A stretch of 64,000 nt of DNA from Nicotiana tabacum. Taxonomy: Eukaryota > Streptophyta > Magnoliopsida > Solanales > Solanaceae. This document shows, one piece after another, positions 43,041-56,345 of the stretch; positions within the stretch are counted from its first letter, which is position 1, and each line of letters starts with the position of its first letter. The stretch spans positions 23,862,822 through 23,926,821 of the forward strand of contig NC_134101.1 of the NCBI RefSeq assembly GCF_000715075.1. The letters are read 5' to 3'. The notes below the pieces were generated by a model. It did not search any database. It saw only the letters and a program-made list of their open reading frames with translations, and had not been told where the DNA came from. A program made the position numbers and the translations under genes.

Positions 43041-44269
43041 TGTTGCGGCCAAACGCACACGCAAGTATACGTGGTCATCAAGTAATAAAGTGATAAGATA
43101 AAGTGTCGAACCCACGAGAACTTGTTATAAACTATTAACCAAATTAGGAAGTCCTAATTATCTCAATAAGGATTCACCCCAAAAGTGATGTTACTAAGTT
43201 AATTAAACTAAAAAGAAAATATCTAATGAACTTTAAACAGAGGAAGAACAAATTTTTATATTATCAATGTAATGAAAACGATCTAGGTTCATGGGCTATC
43301 TAACAATCCTATTGTATTCTTCAATTAAATTGACTAATTAAATTTTTCTTACTCGCCTATTCAAGCTAACCTAACTCGTATATGTCTATAGAGTTAGAAT
43401 CAACAAGAATGCATTCATATTTCCCGTATAATAACCAAGCAAGGCAATTAGCATATGTCTATCCTAACCGCGAATCCATTCCCCGATACCCGAGTTCAAG
43501 AACTTGCTCTACTCAATCCTATGTGCAATGTAAAATTCTCACTTTCGAGTTCAACTCTAGATTCATAGATAGTATTCAATTGGTGATCAAGCAATTAAAT
43601 AATTATACGCAAGATTGAATAAATAAACTAATACGATAAATCAAGAATTCAAAATCAATATTTGGATAACAATAGTCATGAAAGAACCACAACCCTGGAA
43701 CGTGAATTTTAGCTCCACATAGACATGGTAGCCAAACAACAAATCATACAAAGAAACATAAAATTTAAGTTTGATGGATAAAAAGATGAAACTCAGCCTT
43801 CACGGAAGCTCTGTGCTCTACCTTAGTCAAACATTGTGTGTTCTCCTCTCAAAAATATGTTCAATGCCCTCCAAATTAGGTTTAGAACCCCTTTTATACG
43901 AGTTAAGGCCATGTAGGGCCGAAATAACCTTGTCTCGGGCCGAAATATCCCAATACGTTTTGCGATTTTCACTCTTTGAATTGCATTTTCCTTTTATTTG
44001 TCTTACACTTGGGGGGACAAACACCAAAGGGTTCCACCCCCCCCCTCCCCCGCCCGTCTTTTCCTATTTAATTATTTTATTTTTCTTTCTTTTTCTTTAG
44101 CGTTTTATTCAATTTTGCTCCAGATCTCTTCATCTTCACACCGTTTTATTCCTACACAGTTAAAATATAATATTAAACATAAAATAATATAATTAATACT
44201 CAAAAGGTGATTAAAAGTACTAGAACATGAGGCAATAATGGTTAAATATATGTATTTTTTGGCCAGTCA
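43041..44269 (-). repeat. 5' LTR of element H, related to LTR G
   Basis: On the minus strand it begins TGACTGGCCAAAAAATAC at 44269 and ends GGCCGCAACA at 43041, about 1.23 kb. Homologous along its length to 24686-25946 in opposite orientation. A C-rich run lies at 44036-44053. Confidence 0.8.
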
Positions 44270-44806
44270 TCAATAGACAACAAATTAACCGAAGTTATAT
44301 ATAAATAATACACCTGCAAGCATCTTGCAAAACATAAAGGGAGGGGTTAAAGAATTGTAAAAAGTCCCCGCTCTTTTAAGAAATTTCTTTTAAAGTAGTC
44401 TGATTAGGTAAAATATTTTAAATTTTATGCTAACAATACAAAAATATTATACGCTATTAGATTACCTAAAAGATAATTATAGGTGACTATTCACATTATG
44501 TGGAAAATAGCAACCTGAAAAATGAAATAGGTAACTTGCAACATCTATTCGCAAACACATATCATGTATCTATTACCATCAAGGGGTGTGGTAGGCTTCA
44601 CCCTTGGAGCGATCTAACTTGCTGACATCCCAATGAAGATAATCATTATTGCATAACCAATGGTATCGAGTTCAAGCACCCCATAGTATTGCACAACAAG
44701 GCATTGGAAGGAAGTTAACAAATGACTCACAAAAAATTCTCTCTCTTAAAATCTCTCTCAACGGTAACATCTTCAACAACTAAGGTGTGAACTCACACGA
44801 CGCCAT
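44270..44806. other. AT-rich interval, possibly LINE Z 5' UTR
   Basis: About 540 bases without coding signal. The last 100 bases, with CTCTCTCTT repeats, may be the 5' UTR of the LINE fragment that follows. No clear element border was found. Confidence 0.3.
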
Positions 44807-45260
44807 ATGGAACCAATTCCGTCCGACCAACTGGCGCGCATCACACAACTAAAGGATCCTCCTACAGACATAAGGCCACAGGTGGGTACACCTGACCCAA
44901 AAACCTCATACTCTACTGCTGTAATTGGGACCTCCAGCTTTAGCAACACAACTACCACCAACACTATGGTTGCAAGGCAAATGACCCACAACGGCAAACC
45001 GGCAGTCATCTTCAAAGCCTCCGACTACTATGGGGTGATGGCGGAGGATTGCAAATGGACGCTGGTCGAAAAATTCACAATGGGCAGACCCAAAATTGAA
45101 ACTATTTGGGTAAAATTCATAGAGCAAATTCCTCTGAAAGTAAAGGTGAGAATTGGGTCTTATAACTGTAGATATGTTTTCATTGAATTTACAATGAATC
45201 AGACTTCGACACTGCCTATTTCTAACGTTTCATGGTAATCATTGGATCCCTAATGCAAAT
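44807..45260 (+). pseudogene. LINE Z ORF1, N-terminal fragment
   Basis: ATG 44807 opens MEPIPSDQLARITQ. The block KPAVIFKASDYYGVMAEDC followed by KWTLVEKFTMGRPKI is the N-terminal DUF4283 signature of plant LINE ORF1 proteins, and the segment up to YVFIEFT matches its middle. A shift occurs near 45195 (the family-like DFDTAYF lies in another frame), and LTR I cuts it at 45261. This third LINE is independent of X and Y. Confidence 0.75.
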
Positions 45261-47544
45261 TGTTACGCCTTGTGCGTCCCAAGGTAACGCATAACGAATA
45301 TGAGACTTGTTAATCATGATTTAAATAGGTTTAAAGTCATAATATGACTATATATGATGATTGGATAGAAAATATAATGTTTGGGAAAAGTCGAATTTAA
45401 GTTGCGAAAAAACCGATAAAGGATTTGCCTTGTAACAGAGCTTTTTGTGCAATAGATTTTGTGTGTTATATGGGGTATATTTTGGGACATATTATATACA
45501 AAATTAAAGGTATTAGAATTTAGTTTTCAACGCTCTTAACCGTTCATTCATATGACATCCGGATAAAAAGATATAAGCGTCGGAAGATGGGCCAATGAGA
45601 GGGTGCCAAGCTAGTACCTCTTTGACTTTTCCAAACTTGATATATATAGGTCTTAGGCCTTGTTTATCTTCATTTTACCATAGAACACGACCTGATAACA
45701 TCCATAAACATATCCATAAGCTCTCTTCTAGGGTTTTCAAAGGATATTAGCATCCCCGGTACAAAATCAAGAAGCGATAACATTAGAATGATCCCTACGA
45801 CGTAAGTATCGCTATATCACCTCTCTTTTTCTTTGTAGTTTGAGTTTTGGAATGTAATTCATAGTTAGAAAAACGTATAATTTCTGTATTTAAGCTTTTA
45901 TATATCAAATAAGTTGATAAATTCATTTTCTAATATTTAGAACTCACGAGAGGGTGATCGAAAGTCGTAAGTTCGATTTATTTCACTTTTAGTGGACTGT
46001 TTTATAGTCCACTCATGTTGGCCTATTGTGCTGCAGATTTATGGAGTTTGGAAGGATTAAGGGTGTGGAGAAATGCCACATGTGGTAGGGTAGTAGGTTG
46101 GTCGCTCGTTGTTGCAATTACATGTTAATTGATAACTTATTGATTGAGTGTGTTATGGTATATTTGGGGGTTTTGTTGTATTGAAGGTCCCAAATTGTAG
46201 TTGGCTTGTTTTGGAGTTTCTGATTGTATTGTGTTTGTATCTCACCTATAGTAGGCCTGAGGGAGCAGTGAAATCAGGGAAAATGCTGCCCGTTTTATTT
46301 TAGAATCGAGTTATCACTTTAGATACATGATATACCACCGACATCTAAGTTGTACACATATTTTTTTGTTATAGGGTTGGCGCGCTAGTTGTCATAAGCT
46401 TGTTGTTGAGTTTCATTGATGACTTGAGGTATGTTAAGGATGTCCCTTCTTTCCGTTTGGCATGTTCCATATGATACAACTAAACGAGGAAGCATAGAGC
46501 TTTCACAAATGATTCTATTATTAAAAGTACTAGGGGTTCCAATGTTCTTGATTCCCCATGTGTCCTATTATTCTATCGTCTGTTCATGGGTCTCAGAAAA
46601 TACGTAAGTTGATAAAGTTTATTTCATGATATTAATCGAAGGCATAATGATTTTATGACATTCCGAGAAATCTTATTGACTTACTTCTCATGCATTGCAT
46701 TCACTTATACATGTACTAATATTAACCCATGACTAGATGGTGTTATATATATATTATATGTATATGGGGTATGGGGAAAGGTTATGGCGTTATATACGTA
46801 TCACCACCTGATCAGCTGGTATACGTTGATGATTTCGCCCACAGTGGCTGAGATGATATGGTGGGATGCCCTCAGAGAATTGATGATGTTATGTATGCAT
46901 ATACCTATGCATGGTATGACATTTATACGCACATGCATAATATTATAAATTTTTCGTGATTCACAGAGCTATTTGGAATTACATGTTGAGTTCTTTACTT
47001 CATGTTTATTTCATGTCTTTTGTATACTACTTTTATGCCTTACATACTAGGTACTTTATTTGTACTAACGTCCCTTTTGTCTGAGGATGCTGCGTTTCAT
47101 GCTCGCGGGTCCCGATAGACAGGTTGAGAGTTCTCCTAGTAGGCTATCAGCTCAGCAGAAGGTATTTGTGCACTCCACTTGCTCTGGAGTTGCCTATTTG
47201 GTCAGTATGATTTGAATATATATTTATTGGTATGGCGGGGCTCTGCCCCGACCTTTATGACATTTATGTACTCTTAGAGGCTTATACACAAATGTCGTGT
47301 ATATGGATACTTGTATGGCCTTATCAGCTTATGGTTTGAGTATACAAATGATCATGTCGGTCTTATAGGCCCGTATGTCACATGTATAAGTTTCTATATC
47401 ATGTTGGGTCGTCCTATGTCTAGTAATCCCTTATATTTTATGCTCGTTATATCATGACGGCCCTTATGGCCTTCCAAGTTCCAACTTTCATGGACATCCT
47501 ACTCAATTCTTGTCTTCTTGATGTACTCCTCTTCATTCTGCACA
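45261..47544 (+). repeat. LTR I (Ty3/gypsy-like, solo or truncated)
   Basis: Begins TGTTACGCCTTGTGCG directly after LINE Z. It carries TATATATAGG at 45641-45650, GTAAGT at 45802-45807 and CTGCAG before ATTTATGG at 46031-46036, so its internal plan copies that of LTRs A, B and D although the sequence differs. The right end is uncertain. CA near 47542-47544 gives only a 4 of 5 flank match (CAAAT, CAATT). No primer site or coding region is attached. Confidence 0.5.
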
Positions 47545-47742
47545 ATTAGAGAAGATTAGAATTCCAAGATTAGAGAAGATTTATATCTGTAGACCTATTA
47601 TTTTGGTTTCTTTAGTCAGATCATACCAATAATCTTAATCACAATAAGTCGACAATGCAAAGCTCTCTTCCCGTATTAATAAATTCTGTAGCATAAATAG
47701 TAATAGAAGAAATTAGTTTAGCAATAATCTAAATAAACATAA
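47545..47742. other. Unassigned 200 bases between LTR I and hAT copy 2
   Basis: AT-rich, with a short repeat AGATTAGAGAAGATT-like near 47550-47580. Homology to hAT copy 1 stops at about 47743, so this is outside the duplicated block. Confidence 0.3.
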
Positions 47743-49445
47743 AGTCAGCTCCTCTACATTTCTTATGCTTATTTAAATCTAGTATGAATTTTGAGAGCGA
47801 TATTAAAGAAGTAGATGAAAATGGAGAAGATAGACATGAACCAAGAGAAAATGGAGAAGATGGACATAAACCAGAACCACCATTCTTCTTTGCATATACA
47901 TTGAACACAAATTTCATGTATGTTTTCACCTCCTCTTATATTTTCACTCCTATTGTTTCTCCAAAGATAGAAGTAAATGCAAATGAAAGAGTATGAAACT
48001 TGTGGTGTGGATCCAACACAGATGAAATAAAAATTATTTTGTTGATCTTTTGTGGATCCCCCCAATACTTGTCAAATTTCTCTTTCATAATCTTTGCCAT
48101 TTCTCTCAAGGAAGCATCTTCGTTTTGCATCAAGTCTTTCAAAAAAGAACTAACGATACATATTTCAAGAAAGTGCACATTAGACGTAATATAAAGTGTA
48201 CCTGATACTTTCAATGAGAGTTCATAAAAAATTTCTAGAAACTTCACAATACGTCTTACACTATCCCAATCACTACTTAAAAGTGGACCTTCAGGTTGTC
48301 CATCCTCACAAAGGCAGTTAAAAATACATGACATCAAACCATAATCAATATCACAATATTTTGTAAAGGCTTCCTCATAAAATCTAGCAACCTTAAACAT
48401 CAAATATGTGGAGTTCCACCGAGTAGGAACATTCAAGCACAATAATTTTTAGAAGTTATCGTATCGAGATCACAACATTCTTTAAACTTCTTCCATCTTG
48501 CGAGAGATGTCTTATGTACCTAGTAGCTTATCTTATTCGTTCAACATACACACTCCCTTCTCTCAACCCATTTTGAACAACTAAATTGATGATGTGATCC
48601 ATACATCTCACATGAACATGCTTACCTTCCATCAAGTTAGTGTTCCATCTAGTAAATTGTGTGGATAATTCTTTAATCATCACATCGTTAGAACTTGCAA
48701 TATCAACTGTCACAGTAAATACTTTATCCACTCCCCATTCAAGTAAACACTTAGCAATATCACTAGCTAAATCTTGATCTTTGTGACTAGTAATTGGACA
48801 AAAATTCAATATTCTTTTTATGCAATTTCCAATTCTTGTCAATGTAATGTGCTGTAACACACATATAGTTAATTCTTTGAATTGAAGTCCATGTATCAGT
48901 CGTAATACAAATTCTCTGTTTTGATTCCTTAAGAATTGACTTCAAAGCAAGTCTCTCTTCATGGTACATCTCAAAACAATCCCTAGTCATAGTAGTATAA
49001 GATGGAATATGAAATAAAGGTTGAAGAGTTCTCACAAAGTCTCCAAATCCATTTTTTTCAATAGAAATAAAGGGTTGTTCATCTTTAATTATCATTCGAG
49101 CTAAAGCCCTCCTACATGCCTCTTGATAAAATTTCCAAGAGATAAGTGAAACATCACCTATTTGACCTTTCTGTTGAAAAGCTAATGTTGTCTGGCTTGT
49201 TTCCACCTTGTTGGGATTGTTCGAAAACTTGAGAATATGCGATAACGAAGTACTTGTGCCGCTATTTTTCATATAAGCTATATATTCTTCTGGACAATAC
49301 TTGCATTTCACCTTTTTCACACCCTCGGTATTAGTGAACTTGTTGAAGTGGCACCAAGCAACCGATCTTTCTTTAACAATTTTTCTTTTCTTCGAACCAG
49401 ATTGAGATTCACGGTTAGTTGTGGAATCATTTGAAGCACCACTTT
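47743..49445 (-). pseudogene. hAT transposase (hAT copy 2)
   Basis: Minus-strand transposase in near-continuous order: open frame from the LTR junction (SGASNDSTTNRESQ), BED finger VKCKYCPEEY (49315), FKFSNNPNK-like linker, CITTDTWTSIQRINYMCVT (48910), DIASSNDVMIKELSTQF (48700), HVRCMDHIINLVVQNGL (48610), VPTRWNSTYLMFKV (48425), and DQYWG-like FDKYWGDPQK (48070) before the Glu/His-rich tail. It lacks the dimerisation domain after 47743. Frameshifts lie near 48780 and 48520. LTR D2 interrupts it at the same base as in copy 1. Confidence 0.88.
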
Positions 49446-52301
49446 TGTAACGACCCGGCCAGTAGTTTTAAGTATTTTTACCTCGATCCCCTAATTGTTT
49501 CTCCCTCTATGTTATATTGTGGGTGTGTGACTTGCCGAAATGCTTGGTGTCAGGTTCGGGAGAGTTTCAGAATGATATAGGACACATAGTCCTTAAGTTA
49601 GAAGTTTAAGCCATAGGAGTTGATCGTAGTTTGAATTGTATGAATATGACTCCAGAATAGAGTTTTGATTGTTTCAATAGCTCCGTATAGTGATTTTGAT
49701 CCTAGGAGAGTGTCCGGATGTTGATTTAGAGGTCCGTAGGTCATTTTGGCACGATTTGGCAAAAGTTGGAAATGAAAGATTTTTGGAAAGTTTGACTGGG
49801 AGTTGACTTTATTGATATCGGGGTCGGATCCCAATTCTGAAAATTGAAATAGGCCTGTAATGTCATTTATGACTTGTGTGCAAAATTTGGTGTCAATCGG
49901 AGTTATTTTGGTATGAATCGGCATTGGTTTCGGAATTTGGAAGTTCATAGTTCATAGGCTTGAATTTGGGTTGTGATTCGTGTTTTTGATGTTGTTTGAT
50001 GTGATTTGAGGCTCGACTAAGTTCGTATTGTGTTTTAGGACTTGTTGATATGTTGGGATGGGATTCCGAGGAGCTCGGGTGTGTTTTGAACAAGTTTGGG
50101 CATTTCGACACTTTGACGATTGTTTTAGAGCAGTGGAAGTGTGGAGGGCACATTTTGGAGTGCTGAGGCAAAGCCTCATGTGCGGCCGCAAACTCCCTGA
50201 CTGCGGGGGAAATGGAAATTGTGCGGACCATAGGGGAAATCTGCAGGTTTGATGGTCTGACTTCGGAAGCTTGTATCTTTTAATCTATAAGGAATTTGAG
50301 AGATTAGATGTGGTACTATATAAACGAGGGTTTCATCTCATTTTTCATTTGTGGCACTTTTTCGTGGGTTTTTCAAGGAATTGATTGGGATAAGTTATTT
50401 TAACTCGGATTTAGTTAAATTACATGAACATATCCTTGATTTCATCATTTAATTAGTGATTTGGGTTGAAAATTTGGGGAAAATGGAGAAAACATCTTAG
50501 GCCGAATAATGGGGATTTGAGCGAGATTTTGGTATCGGATTTGAGTAATTTTTGTATGGTTGGACTCGTGGTTGAATGGGTGTTCGGATTTTTTAACTTT
50601 CACCGGATTCCGAGACGCGAGCTCGGAGTGACGTTTTGGGTCGATTTTTCAATTCTTTGCAAAGATCGTAATTTCATTGTTTAAATTAGTTTCCTATAAT
50701 TATATTTATAGTATGAAATTATTTTTCCTAGATTCGAGCCATTCGAAGTTGGAAAATTGAGGGAAAGACCTTCTAGTTGATTGATTTAGTGTGGTTTGAG
50801 TTAAGTAACTTGTCTAACCTTGTGTGAGAAGACTTTTCCTTGGGATTTGGTATTGTTGTGATAATTGTGATATGTGAAAGCCGTGCATGTAAGGTGACGA
50901 GTGCGTGCACGGGATAAATATGAAATTTACAATTTTTAACTATGTAGTTTCCTTTCATGCTTTAATTGAGTTACTTTAACACGTTGTAGTCACCGTACTT
51001 AGTCTAATTTTACATATCTACTTGTCTTATCTCTTATTTGCAACTTGTCCTACATGCTTAGTTGAATTACTTGCATTTCTTCAATTATGTATCCATTATT
51101 TAACTGTGGGATTCTTTACTTGAAATTTGCTATTCTTGGAATATCTTGTTATTGAGTTTGGTATTAGTTGCAAAGGCCGTGGTTTCTATTGAGGCAAAGT
51201 GTAAGTTGCGAAATATCATTTATTAAGTTACTCTTCGGTTGCTATGGTTGAGACTTTGTGTACATTGTGGCTGAGTCGTGGGCTCCTTATTGTGAAATTT
51301 TGTTATTGTTGGCTTTTTTCTGCTAAGTGTGATATTGGTCACTTGAGGTTTGCACGAGGTTTCTGCCGTGCTGTTGCTACTATTGATACGCATGTGATGG
51401 TATAAGGTCTGGGTGTTAAAATGCATGCGGTGAGATAAGGTTGTCTTGATACGCGTGGCTAGTAGGGGAACAACTAGAAGCCATGCAGTGTGATAAGGTG
51501 GGCTAAAATACGAGGTGTTATTTCGGAAAAAAATGATTTTTAAAACTAAATGTAAAGGCTCCCGCGATGGTATAAGGAAAAGACTGTGAGTTAATATTTT
51601 AAATTTGGGACTACGAGGCAGTACCTCGATAGTGGCATGTGTTGATCTTTCTTTATTTGCTGTATTTGCCTTGGTTGTTTGTTTCCTTAAGGTATAAATC
51701 CTTATTTCCTTTCGTGTTGTATTAACTGTCCTGGTTCTGTGTTGTTAACTTTCTGCAAATTCCTTATTTGTTTCATTTCCTTTGTCATTATCATTATATC
51801 ATTATATCTTTCGTCTTGTTTCTTATTATCTCCAGTAAGGTCTTGACCTGACCTCGTCACTACTCTACCGAGGTTAGGCTTGGCACTTACTGGGTACCGT
51901 TGTGGTGTACTCATACTATGCTTTTGCACATATATTTGTGCAGATCCAGGTACATCCTATCACTCTCGGCATTAATGAGCTGAGGTTATTTTGAAAACTT
52001 CAAGGTACACCAACCCGCGTCCGTAGGCCTCGGAGTCCCCTTCTATTTTTTCCTTATTTCATTACATTATTATAGACAGTGATGTATAGGATTGTTCAAC
52101 ACTGTTATTTAGAGCTTGTGACTTATATTTCACCAGGTTTTGGAGTTGTACATATTGAGTTATAGATCTTATTTATGTAGTTGCTGAAGTTTTGACATCT
52201 TAACTTATTATTTCAATTATTCTGCATGTTGTTAGGCTCACCTAGTCTTAGAGACTAGGTGTCATCACAACATTCTACGGAGGAAACTTGCGGTCGTGAC
52301 A
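49446..52301 (+). repeat. 5' LTR of D2
   Basis: Begins TGTAACGACCCGGCC and ends GGTCGTGACA, about 2.86 kb. TATATAAA lies at 50317-50324. The donor-like sites of D1 are mutated here (GATAAG at 50389, GAGTTAAG at 50798). TTTGTGCAG before ATCCAGG is kept at 51935-51943. Confidence 0.85.
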
Positions 52302-52304
52302 AGT

Positions 52305-52316
52305 TGGTATCAAAGC
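52305..52316 (+). promoter_or_regulatory. Primer-binding site of D2 (initiator tRNA-Met)
   Basis: TGGTATCAAAGC, one change from TGGTATCAGAGC, three bases after the LTR. Confidence 0.8.
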
Positions 52317-52503
52317 TCTAGGTTCATAGGTGTTATGAGTCACAAGCAGGTTTAGTAGAGTCTCGCGGTTCGGTACGGATATGTCTATACTTATCTTCGA
52401 GAGGCTATGGAACTGTTAGGAAAAGCCTCACTTCTTTGATTCTTTATCATGGGAAATTGTTGAATTCGGGATTCTAAACTCCTGTCTTTCTATTCTATCA
52501 CAG

Positions 52504-53990
52504 ATGGTGAGGACACGCACAGCCGGATCGGAAGACCAGACACCCACGCCCCTTGCTAGAGCCACGAGAGGCCGGGGCCGGAGCCGGGGTAGAGGCCGAT
52601 GACATCCACATGATACAGCCAGAGCACCTGCACGAGCTGCTACAGAGAAGCCACCAGTAGCTCCAGTTGGAGAGTAGGCACCCGAGATGCCTGTTACTGC
52701 CCCAACACTCCAGGAGACCCTCGCTCAGGTTCTGAGCATGTTCGGCACTTTAGCTCAGGCAGGGTTGATCCCACTTGCTCCTGCCACATCTCAGGCCTGG
52801 GGAGGAGCACAGGCTTCAGCTGCCCGCACCCTAGAGTAGTGGGTCTAGGTTGACCAAGTCCCAGAGGTCATACCAGTGTAGCCGGTCGCCCCAGTTCAGC
52901 CCGAGGCTAGGGCAGTAGCTACTGAGAGGGAGCAGCTCAAGCTCGAGAGGTACAAGAAGTACCACCCACCAACTTTCAGCGGCTTGGCTTCAGAAGATGC
53001 CCAGGGTTTACTTGAGGAATGCCATTGTATCCTCCATAATATGGGTATTGTGGAGTCTAGTGGGCTTGCTTTCACTACATTCCTGCTTAAGGGAGCGGCT
53101 TATCAGTGGTGGAGAGCATATGAGTTGGGTAGTTTGACAGAGGCAGCTTCACTCACTTAGGATCAGTTCTCAAATATGTTCTTGAGGGAGTTTGTTCCCC
53201 GAAGTCTCGGAGATACATGGTGCGTAGAGTTTGAACAGTTGTGCCAAGGTTCTATATCTGTGTCAAAGTATGCGGTCCCGTTCAGTGATTTGGCTAGGCA
53301 TGCACTAGTCTTGGTTGCTACTGTTAGGGAGCGAGTCCGTTGATTTATCGAGGGGCTCAACCCTGGTATCAGATTTAACATTGCCTGAGAGTTGGATATA
53401 AATATCGCATACCAGCAGGTAGTGGAGATTGCTAGGAGATTGGAGGGTATGTGGGCCTGGGAGAGAGAGGAGAGGAAGGCTAAGAGGCCTCGAGATTCTG
53501 TCACATATAGTGGTGCCCATGCCCCAATTGCAGCTCGTCAAGGTAGGGGCTCGCCCTATTCATTGAGCACTTCCAGCTTCCAGTGGTATTCCATCCACTC
53601 CTAGGCCCCAGGCTCCCTATTATGCACCACAATTGTCTAGTACACCTCCTACACGGGGTGCTTTCAGTGGTCAGTCCAGCCGATTAGGCCTGAGCCAGCC
53701 ACATCCTCCGAGAGCTTGTTTTGAGTGTGGTGACATTCGTCATATGGTGAGGGATTGCCCCAGACTCAGGAGGGGTGCACCTCCTCCGACTACTCAGGCT
53801 CTGAGTATTCCACCAGGTCCTCAGGTTTCTCAGTCCATATTCGCTGCACCAGTTGCCACTCCACATACATAGTCAGCTAGAGGTGGTGGTCGGGCAGTTA
53901 GGGGTCGCCCTAGAGGGGGAGGCCAGGCCAGATATTATGCTCTTCTTGCTAGGACGGAGGCAGTTGCATCTAAATCAGTCATCACAGGTA
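52504..53990 (+). pseudogene. D2 gag pseudogene
   Basis: ATG 52504 (MVRTRTAGSEDQT) follows TATCACAG as in D1. The gag domain is visible near 52970-53160 and the zinc knuckle CFECGDIRHMVRDC near 53717-53758, CCHC intact. Shared stops: 52846, 52879 and 53386. Private stops also occur, for example near 52600 and 52836. It is dead. Confidence 0.85.
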
Positions 53991-55735
53991 TTATTCTGGT
54001 CTGTCATAGAGATGCATCAATATTATTTGATCCAGGCTCCACTTATGTTCAATCTTACTTTGATCTATATTTGGTTGTATCTCGTGATTCCTTGAGTTCT
54101 CCCGTCTATGTGTCCACACCTGTGGGATATTCCCTCATTGTTGACTATGTGTATCGGTCGTGTTTGGTTGTTCTTAGTGGCTTTGAGACCATAGCCGACT
54201 TATTGTTGCTTAGTATGATAGATTTTGATGTTATCTTGGGTATGGACTGGTTGTTGCCCCATCATGCTATTCTTGATTATCACGCCAAGATGGTGACATT
54301 GGCTATGCCAGGTTTGACGCGGTTGGAGTGGAGGGGTACTTTGGATTATGTTCCTAGCAGGGTTATCTCATTCCTAAAGGCTCAACGGATGGTTGAGAAG
54401 GGGTGTGATGCGTATCTAGCATATATGAGAGATATCAGTGTTGATACTTCTACCGATGACTCAGTTCCAGTAGTGAGGGATTCTCCAGATGTATTCCCGG
54501 CGGATCTTCCGGGCATGCCGCTCGACAAGGATATCGACTTTGGTATTGATTTGTTACCGGGCACTCAGCCCATTTCTATTCCACCATATCGTATGGCCAC
54601 AGCAAGAGTTGAAGGAGTAAAAAGGGTAGTTGCTGGAGTTACTCGATAAAGGTTTCATTCGGCCTAGTGTATCACCTTGGGTTGCTCCGGTCTTGTTTGT
54701 AAAGAAGAAGGATGGTTCTATGCGTATGTGCATTGATTATCGCCAGTTGAACAAGGTTACAGTGAAGAACATGTATCCATTGCCACATATTGATGACCTA
54801 TTTGATCAGTTACAGGGTGCCAGAGTATTCTCCAAGATTGACTTGCATTCATGCTATCATCAGTTGAAGATTCGGGAGCCAGATATCCCGAAGACTGCCT
54901 TCAGGACTCGGTATGGTTATTACGAGTTCCTTGTGATGTCTTTTGGGTTGACCAGTGCCCCGGCAGCATTCATGCACTTGATGAACAATGTATTCCGGCC
55001 CTATCTTAACTCATTCGTCATTATGTTTATTGACAACATTCCAGTGTACTCCCGGAGCCGGGAGGATCATGAGCAATACCTGAGGACTGTGCTTCAGACT
55101 TTGAGAGAAAAAAAGTTATATGCAAAATTTTCAAAGTGTGAATTCTGGCTTGATTCAGTGGCAATTTTAGGTCATGTAGTATCGAGTGAGGGGATCAAGG
55201 TAGATTTGAAGAAGATTAAAGTAGTACAGAGTTGGCCCAAACTGTCTTCAGCCATGAGATCTGGAGTTTTCTTGGTTTGGCGGGGTATTACCTTCGATTT
55301 GTAGAGGGTTTCTCGTCTATTGCAGCGCCTATGACTAGATTGACCCAGAAGGGTGCTTTGTTCAGGTGGACTGAGGAATGTGAGGAGAGCTTTCAAAACC
55401 TCAAGACATCTTTGACAATAGCCCCAGTGTTGGTGTTCCCTTCGGGTTCGAGGTATAATACTATGTATTGTGATGCGTCGCGTATTGGTCTCGACGCGAT
55501 GTTGATGCAGGACGGTAGGATGATTGCCTACGTGTCTAGATATCTAAAGGTGCATGAGAAGAACTATCCTGTCCACGATCTCAAGTTACCAACAATTGTT
55601 CATGCCTTGAAGATCTTGCGACACTATTTGTACGGTATCCCTTGTGAGGTCTACACCGACCACCGGAGTCTACAACATTTGTTCAAACATAAGGATCTTA
55701 ACTTGCGGTAGCGGAGGTGGTTAGAGTTGCTTAAG
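53991..55735 (+). pseudogene. D2 pol fragment: protease, reverse transcriptase, RNase H
   Basis: The protease region keeps FDPGSTY (about 54029) and ILGMDWLLPHHAILDYHAK. Reverse transcriptase runs from QPISIPPYRMA (54570) through [19 protein letters not shown] and [19 protein letters not shown]. The catalytic motif is FIDN (55026-55037). RNase H follows with YCDASRIGL, VYTDHRSLQHLFKHKDLNLR and then a stop near 55710. The join to LTR follows at LLKE. A TAA at 54618 is shared with D1 15846. No integrase. Confidence 0.88.
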
Positions 55736-56345
55736 GAAACTACTAAAAATCATACGGTGTGATAATGTGGGCTAAAACACAGGGTGCTATTTCAGAAAAA
55801 GTAATTTTCAAAACTAAATGTAAAGGCTCCCGCGGTGGTATAAGGAAAAGACTGTGAGTTACTTTTATAATTTGGGACTCTGAGGCAGTACCTCGGTAGT
55901 GGCCCGTCTTGATCTTTCTTAATTTGTTGTATTTGCCATGGTTGTTTGTTTCCTTAAGGTGTAAATATTTGTTTCCTTCCGTGTTATATTAACTGTCTTG
56001 GTCTTGTGTTGTTAACTTTATGTAAATTCCTTATTTATTTCATTTCCTTTGTCATTATCATTATATCGTTATATCTTTCATCTTTTTTCTTATTATCTCT
56101 AGTAGGGCCTTGACCTGACCTAGTCACTACTCTACCAATGTTAGGCATGGCACTTACTGGGTACCGTTGTGGTGTACTCATACTACACTTATGCACATCT
56201 TTTTTGTGCAGATCCAGGTATTTCCTATTAGTCCCCGCATTAGTGACCTGAGGTTACTTTGGAGACTTTAAAGTACACCTGCCCGCATTCGCAGGCCTCG
56301 GAGTCCCCTTCTATCATGTGTTTACTTATTTCATTACACTATTAT
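55736..56345 (+). repeat. Remnant of D2 3' LTR, cut by element F
   Basis: Matches 16964-17572 of D1. It stops at CACTATTAT, where LTR F begins; in D1 the sequence continues AGACAGTGATG. The rest should lie beyond element F outside the window. Confidence 0.85.

Larger units (their letters stand above)
49446..56345 (+). mobile_element. Ty3/gypsy retrotransposon D2, internally deleted
   Basis: Same structure as D1: 5' LTR, primer site, gag, protease, reverse transcriptase, RNase H, then a direct join to mid-LTR. Its 3' LTR remnant is interrupted by element F at 56346. The hAT junction, deletion joint, FIDN change and several nonsense codons are shared with D1, which shows descent by DNA duplication rather than a second retrotransposition. 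Confidence 0.85.

Noticed and set aside
44580..44720. Possible SINE with box B-like GAGTTCAAGCACC
   Set aside because: No convincing box A, no tail and no target duplication; it is too weak to call.
47545..47742. Extension of hAT copy 2 to a 3' terminus left of 47743
   Set aside because: Similarity to copy 1 ends at about 47743, and no TAGGG-type end occurs before LTR I.
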